The position numbers and the translations under genes are program-made. From positions 4,588,001 through 4,652,000 of the forward strand of contig NC_064046.1 of the NCBI RefSeq assembly GCF_932526225.1: a stretch of 64,000 nucleotides of DNA, in the 5' to 3' direction. This document shows, in pieces, positions 58,750 through 64,000 of this stretch (positions are counted from its first letter, which is position 1; each line of letters starts with the position of its first letter). Origin of the DNA: Nematostella vectensis. Lineage: Eukaryota; Cnidaria; Anthozoa; Actiniaria; Edwardsiidae. Under the pieces are notes generated by a model, which saw only the letters and a list, made by a program, of their open reading frames with translations, did not search any database and was not told the origin of the DNA.

Positions 58750-60850
58750 AATCACAAAAGGCGTGGAACAAAAGAGCCTAATTAAGGGAAAACATGATAT
58801 CCTACAGAACAAAAGGCATTATGTGCTTTTTCTAAACCTTGCGTTGGACAACAGGATAATTGAGGCGAGGAATTTGATTAGAATTTGATCATGGAGTTTA
58901 TTGCGGCGGGAAAGTTTAAAAAATCATACGCAACGCTAAAAATAAGCGTAAACTGCACTAGAAGTTACTGTCTAGACGTTGATACATATACATCTTTTGC
59001 AAGACCCTAATAACGATAACTAGAGGTTAAATCAAAAGGCTTGTTTTGATTGTTCAACGTATGAGGGCTATTACCTAGGCGCAAGTGGTATGTATCAGTT
59101 TCAACTGATGCCCTGCTCACCCCTCTGGTGCGATGGATAAAGTTTTGACATTTGTTTACACTTTAAGCTCTTTGAAGCCTTTGTTCGGAGAGCAAATGCC
59201 ACTAAAGTCCAATAAGAAATATTAAATGACAAGGCGTTGTGGAATGAGAGAAAAAATGAGGGATTTAAAATCCACCATAGAGCTATGTTTCATAGATCAT
59301 AAGTTTTTTCTACAAAGTCGCACCACCGATGTGTCGGCAAAGCCGTGATAGTCGAAAACAATACAAACAATGCTACAATGGAGAGGCGAAAATTTGACAG
59401 TTTTTCGTGTGCAATAAAGTATGAAACATTGGATCAGTTATGAATGCGTGTCAGCAAAGTGGACATATTAAATGTTGTTTTGCAATGCGTTGTAGTCAGT
59501 CTTTTTTCTGAAAACAAATAGACCTAGTTTCACTGATACTTTTTACTAGTTATGCCTCAAAACACTCACCCAGTGATTTTTTCAGAGTAAATGTCTTGTT
59601 TTTGTAGGTATGTTCTCGCGAACCTTCATGAATTCAGTGTAAAACTGTAAACGGTTTTAGAATAAACATACAATTATTGTATTTTATAAAGTTTAAGAAA
59701 TAAGGAGGTAATTGCCATGTCTTCCTTTGTATCAGCGAGAAAATGTCATTGGCATGTATGAATGCTGTGAAAAACGAAGGAAAAAAGACTTGTCAATGCA
59801 AGTACCAAAGCTATTATAACTAGAAAGACTACAGGCGAGCTTAAAAAAACTAGATGGTTTCGTAGGCGTGGTGTAGAAAATAGGAACAAAAAGGCGTGGA
59901 ATTTGGTTGGAATTTGATCATGGAGTTTATTGCGGCGGGAAACTTTAAAAGTTACTATCTAGACGTTACATCTTTTGCAAGCTTCGCAAGTTTATACAAA
60001 ATAGCATACTTATCAAATATACTGTATAACAATGAGATAACGAATGGTTTAGTCAAATTGCTAATTTTTCAAGGGATTATATATAATTTGCTATTACCAA
60101 GGCGCAAGTGGTATGTATCAACTGATGCCTCGCTCACTCCTTCTGGTGCGGTGGATAAAGTTTTAACATTTGTTTACAACTTAAGCTCAGTGAAGCCTTT
60201 GTTCGAAGGGCAAATGTCCAATAAGAAATATTAAATGACCAGGCGTTGTGGAATAAGGGAACTAAATCAACAGAAAAAGTAATTAGAACGGTAAATATTT
60301 TATGCCTCTTTGTAAAAATGTAAACAGAGTTTCTCTTTGTTCGAAGGGTATAAGTTACTAAGTCCAGTAGAAACTGGTGAAATACCAGTAGTGGTTTGTT
60401 TTTTACATTTCGCTTGAAAAGGGTTTTCATACAACAGTATCGCGAAGCAAGCACTAAAGAAGGGAATTGTAGACATATAAGCTAGAGAAAAATCCGCCAT
60501 ACAGATATCTTTTATAGATCACTAGTCTTTTCTACAAAGTCGCACCGCCGATGTGTCGGCAAAGCCCTGATAAACAGTCGAAAACAATACAAACAATGCT
60601 ACAATGGAGAGGCGAAAAATTCGACAGTTTTTTGTGTGCGATAGAGTGTGAAGCAAAATCAGTAATGGATGCTTGTCAACAAAATGGGAGTGGAAAAAGG
60701 GATTTTTTCTTACTAAAATGTTGTAACCTTGTACAAAAAATTAAAAAACAAACCATCTTTTTTTAATTGACCCAGTTTCTCTTATTTTCTTCTATCTACT
60801 ATTTACATGGTTATGCCTCCAAACACTCTGGATGTCGTTTTTTAGCAAGT
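58750..60850. repeat. Diverged tandem duplication upstream of Wnt (two copies)
   Basis: Copy A (about 58750-59600) and copy B (about 59870-60850) share, in the same order, GGAGTTTATTGCGGCGGGAA, GGCGCAAGTGGTATGTATCA, GGATAAAGTTTT, CACCxCCGATGTGTCGGCAA and GGAGAGGCGAAAAwTT, with indels between. The frame at 59896-60234 in copy B is interrupted in copy A and is not called as a gene. Confidence 0.8.
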
Positions 60851-61920
60851 CAAATGACAAACGACTTTCGGTTTTTAATTTCGTTACATCACTGAAATAG
60901 ATTAAATGCTTTGACGAGAGTAAACCCCGCTGTCGCAAAGCATATGAGATTCTTAGAAATTACTTAGAAGTCCCATTCCCCTTTGATTTTCTCTCGTTTC
61001 AAACACAAAAAACAGACAGACAACCCAGAAAAACAAATAACGGGACAGGTAAGGATACGCACCACTAGGCTTATTTCTCATTTTGTTGGCGTTGTTAACC
61101 GGAAGAGGTCTAGCAGGAAAATGTTGTAATTTAAAAACAAATTAAGTCAAGAAAGTGCATGCAAAGTTTATACATTTATTTGGGGTTTCATGTTTGAAGG
61201 CGAAGGCGATTACCATGGCTCTCATGTATAGCTACTGGAAGGAAATACTAAAAACACTCCCTGACTTGACATGAAATAATGAAATTGAAATTGAAAATAC
61301 ATACCCGCGTATAAGATCCTATTCTACAGGCTAAAATTCGGCATATTTAACACCCATTTTATAAGAACTTAATCAGCTTGGTGGGGAAGAATAGGTTCTT
61401 ATTTGAAAGATCACTTAAATCTTTTGTCAAAATTCTGATTTTCGGTTGACGATACTTTTCATAAATGTTTGGTGTATTGCATTCTGTAGTTGAACAAAAC
61501 ATGGGCTTATACTTGGTGTTCAGCATTATTATTATTAAAGTAGGCAAGCATTCTGTCTAGAGACTTATTGTTCGGTGTGTATTAAAAAATAAGTACCTAT
61601 TCAGCCTAATCTTGACAATTCTCGGTTATTATACGAGGCTGTTTACTTTTATATTAATAATGTTATAAAATTGCAATTGCATTTACCAATATCAAACTTT
61701 ATAAAATTATTTTTGCCTTTTTGTCGTCAAGTGTGCATTTATGCTTTCGCGTATAAAAGTGTGGCAAAGTTCGAGAAAACTATATCGCGCGAAAACTACC
61801 AGTTTCAGTAAAAACCGTAAAATACTTCAGAGACTTGGTCTTAGCATTCGTATTAGTTCTGTACACATCATGTTCTGGCTAACCGTATTAATTAACTAAG
61901 TTTCCTGAACTTAAAAAAAA
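60851..61920. other. Intergenic region, no gene seen
   Basis: AT-rich; no open frame over 62 codons, RNA gene or complete mobile element is recognised. It separates the Wnt upstream flank from the 3' end of the LRR gene. Confidence 0.5.
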
Positions 61921-62988
61921 TCAATTTGTATCTTCTATCTGGTATACTATATCCACTCGTGGGCAGTTTGCGCGAATTTCTCGTTCCATTTCTTCTCGGT
62001 CCTCGCCTTGACAATGTAGCGACTGGTTATCACCAATCTTAAGCTTGCGAAGAACGGGGCAGTTCAGGGTGATACTGACTAAATCCTCACACCATGATAA
62101 AGAAAGTTCCTCTAGAGTCTCGCTAGCATAGATGAAATGCTTCAGTTCGTTACACTTCGTAAGCTCTAAAGATTCAACTGAAGGTTCTATTTGTGGAAGG
62201 CTTTCGATACTGCAGTTACGAATCTTTAGTTTGTCTATTTTACTCTCTCCCTTCGATTCAATTCGACCTAAAGCCACATTATCAATATCAAGAGTACGGA
62301 TGTTGGTCCTTTTCAGGATGATACAGGTAGCACAGCGAGTTTGGATTAACTCGTCTATGCAGTCACTTAGAAACATCAGGTTGATTGTGTCACATCGGAG
62401 ATTCACTGTACTGAGGTTTGGCATGTGACAGATATCTACCAGTTCACAGTCTCGTGCCGTCAGGGATACCTCCCTCAAAGCAATACTATCTGGGTTCAAG
62501 CAGTCGCCGCTTATTTCCAGTCTTCGCAAGTGATTCCCAGATGCTTCTACATCATCCACTGCTCCAGTGATACACAACATGTTTAGGCAAGGACACGACT
62601 CCTGGTTTAGACACAACCGACGAGCAAATGCTTCAATCACAAGATTTTCCAGCTTTGGGTTCTTATACAATATTGATTCAAACGTCTCCAAAGCAAAACT
62701 TGTCAGTTGTCCAAGCTCAGTGACTTCTAGACTTGTCAAGTTCCCAGTCTCAAGGTAAAACGACTCTAGGTTCTCGTCAAATGAGCGCAAGGGTCCAAGG
62801 CGCAGGTTGTCTAGGTTAGGGGCATAAATCTTCAGTGAATCAAGATGTAGGTCTGAGATGAAGAGCTTGCGTGCATTGGGTATGACCATGTTGATAGTCC
62901 TGATGTTGCTTATATCCCAGATAACAATCTCTTGCAGTGAATCGGACTCAATGTTCACATCGTCAATAGGGGGCTGCAAGTCATCAAT
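61921..62988 (-). CDS. Leucine-rich-repeat protein, terminal exon (partial gene)
   Basis: A 355-codon open exon follows an acceptor TTTTTTTTTAG (62990-62989) and ends in a stop at 61921. It has no ATG at its start (the first Met is at about residue 35), so coding exons should lie further right. The sequence is a run of irregular LRRs (LKIYAPNLDNLRL, LRRLEISGDC, KIDKLKIRNCSIESL, LEELSLSWCEDL, LRKLKIGDN) of the cysteine-containing kind found in FBXL/AMN1-type proteins. No F-box is visible in this exon. The function is unknown; a role as an F-box/LRR substrate adaptor is one possibility. Confidence 0.75.
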   Translation of the reverse strand: MDDLQPPIDDVNIESDSLQEIVIWDISNIRTINMVIPNARKLFISDLHLDSLKIYAPNLDNLRLGPLRSFDENLESFYLETGNLTSLEVTELGQLTSFALETFESILYKNPKLENLVIEAFARRLCLNQESCPCLNMLCITGAVDDVEASGNHLRRLEISGDCLNPDSIALREVSLTARDCELVDICHMPNLSTVNLRCDTINLMFLSDCIDELIQTRCATCIILKRTNIRTLDIDNVALGRIESKGESKIDKLKIRNCSIESLPQIEPSVESLELTKCNELKHFIYASETLEELSLSWCEDLVSITLNCPVLRKLKIGDNQSLHCQGEDREEMEREIRANCPRVDIVYQIEDTN

Positions 62989-64000
62989 CTAAAAAAAAAT
63001 AAAAAAAATAAAGGTATCAGGGGCACATAAAGATCCACAAAAATGGCACCGAAAGCTGGATTTCAAGAAAGGGGAATCAACTGTCCAGTTATGGATTTTT
63101 ATATATATTTCAATATTGTTATGACCATGGCCCTGCCAAGAGCCTCCTAGCCTATTGCCAGCTACACCCTTCTTGCCTTTCATTTAAAGGCATTCATGAC
63201 CATCACAGCAGTAAGTGTTAAGTGGATAAAAAAAAATCTGCATAGATGCTTAAATGCAGAAAATATCCCCCCCTCTTGGCTTGAAGAAAAAAACATATGA
63301 CAGGGAATATATAAAAACTAAGATCTGTACATATTTTCTGTCTGGGTGTACAAGGATAAAAATACTCAGATATTGTTGCATTCCACAAAATGGGGGATAA
63401 AAGAGGGATCTCAATTAAGCAAAAGGTCCAAAGATAGAAGGCTATAATCATTATATTTATATGATTATTATAATTTTTATTATCGTGATATCTACAGCCA
63501 TTACCAGATTACCTCTATTGCTAATTCTAATCCTCTATCGGTAATTTTAATATACTGATATATTTTTTTTCTTTTAACAACAGGGAATAATGTGCCATGG
63601 GAAATATCAATACTTACGATGAGGAGGGTGAGTTCTCAATAACCATCAGAGATCTGACACAGCATTTGAACTAGCCCAATAAAATACCATCTCTTTTCTC
63701 AGGGGAGGGGAAAGGAGTAGGTAAGGGTACTGGCCTATCAGAACACCAAAAGCAGTTCTGATGACTCAAGCAAAGGCAAGTGCCACTTAAGCATCTAAGT
63801 GGAAATGCAGCTTCTATTGACGACAGTATATACCCTCCTGCAGGAGGAACAAAATTTTCCATGCCCCCCCTTACGCTCCCCCCATATTTTCGATGCCTCC
63901 CCCTCCTGATAATAGAAGAAAGAAGGAGCAAAGAAAGGAACAGCAATGCAATGTAAAGGAACGCGATCTGCAAGCTGGACAGAAAGTGGAGGGGAAGAAA
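62989..64000. other. Right edge, intron or upstream part of the LRR gene
   Basis: A strong minus-strand donor (ATC|GTAAGTAT, near 63615) is present, but the preceding sequence has a stop in the frame required by the LRR exon. No further exon could be confirmed, and no complete mobile element is seen. Confidence 0.4.

Noticed and set aside
59896..60234. 112-codon plus-strand frame upstream of Wnt
   Set aside because: The homologous copy at 58890-59220 is interrupted and shows no codon-level conservation; treated as part of a non-coding duplication.
63600..63680. Upstream exon of the LRR gene ending at the donor near 63615
   Set aside because: The frame needed to join 62988 contains a TGA six codons before the donor and no suitable acceptor follows it.

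Overview
The window is nuclear DNA from an animal. It has intron-rich genes with canonical GT-AG junctions, a Wnt gene, a rhodopsin-class GPCR, a VAC14 orthologue, a Ty3/gypsy retrotransposon, several short terminal-inverted-repeat elements and very large intronic minisatellites. The gene set and intron style suit an early-branching metazoan, plausibly an anthozoan cnidarian; that placement is inference and no single feature proves it.

Layout, left to right. (1) 1.8-31.2 kb, + strand: the 3' part (about 33 recognised exons, about 1,200 codons) of a large alpha-helical, probably HEAT/ARM-type protein that I cannot name; its N-terminus lies left of the window. Its introns carry a 2.05-kb foldback element (2918-4967), several MITEs, and tandem arrays at 11-12.3, 12.6-14.5, 16.2-20.85 and 27.5-29.9 kb. 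(2) 32.8-45.2 kb, + strand: a complete 16-exon VAC14 gene (721 codons plus stop, every junction phase-consistent), the scaffold of the PIKfyve/FIG4 complex. Its second intron holds a near-pristine antisense Ty3/gypsy element (34292-38800, 175-bp LTRs differing at one base, GTGAC target duplication). Two of its introns look U12-type (minor spliceosome), one of them AT-AC. (3) 47.1-51.9 kb, + strand: a five-exon small four-transmembrane protein with minisatellite and microsatellite introns. (4) 54.2-55.5 kb, + strand: a single-exon class A GPCR whose last codons are the first unit of a 58-bp tandem array of CRE sites (TGACGTCA) running through the 3' flank. (5) 56.5-58.6 kb, - strand: a five-exon Wnt gene of Wnt8-like type, with a diverged tandem duplication of its upstream flank. 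(6) 61.9-63.0 kb, - strand: the terminal exon of a leucine-rich-repeat protein that continues to the right.

The genes form no single pathway: VAC14 acts in PI(3,5)P2 turnover, while the GPCR and Wnt belong to cell-cell signalling. The unusual feature of the window is how tandem repeats relate to gene signals. Repeat arrays begin at stop codons (GPCR, VAC14) or at 5' splice sites (VAC14 intron 9 and several introns of the first gene), and one 60-bp unit carries an acceptor-like sequence in every copy. Exon coordinates were derived by hand from splice signals and phase and may be off by a base or two. No RNA genes or CRISPR arrays were seen.
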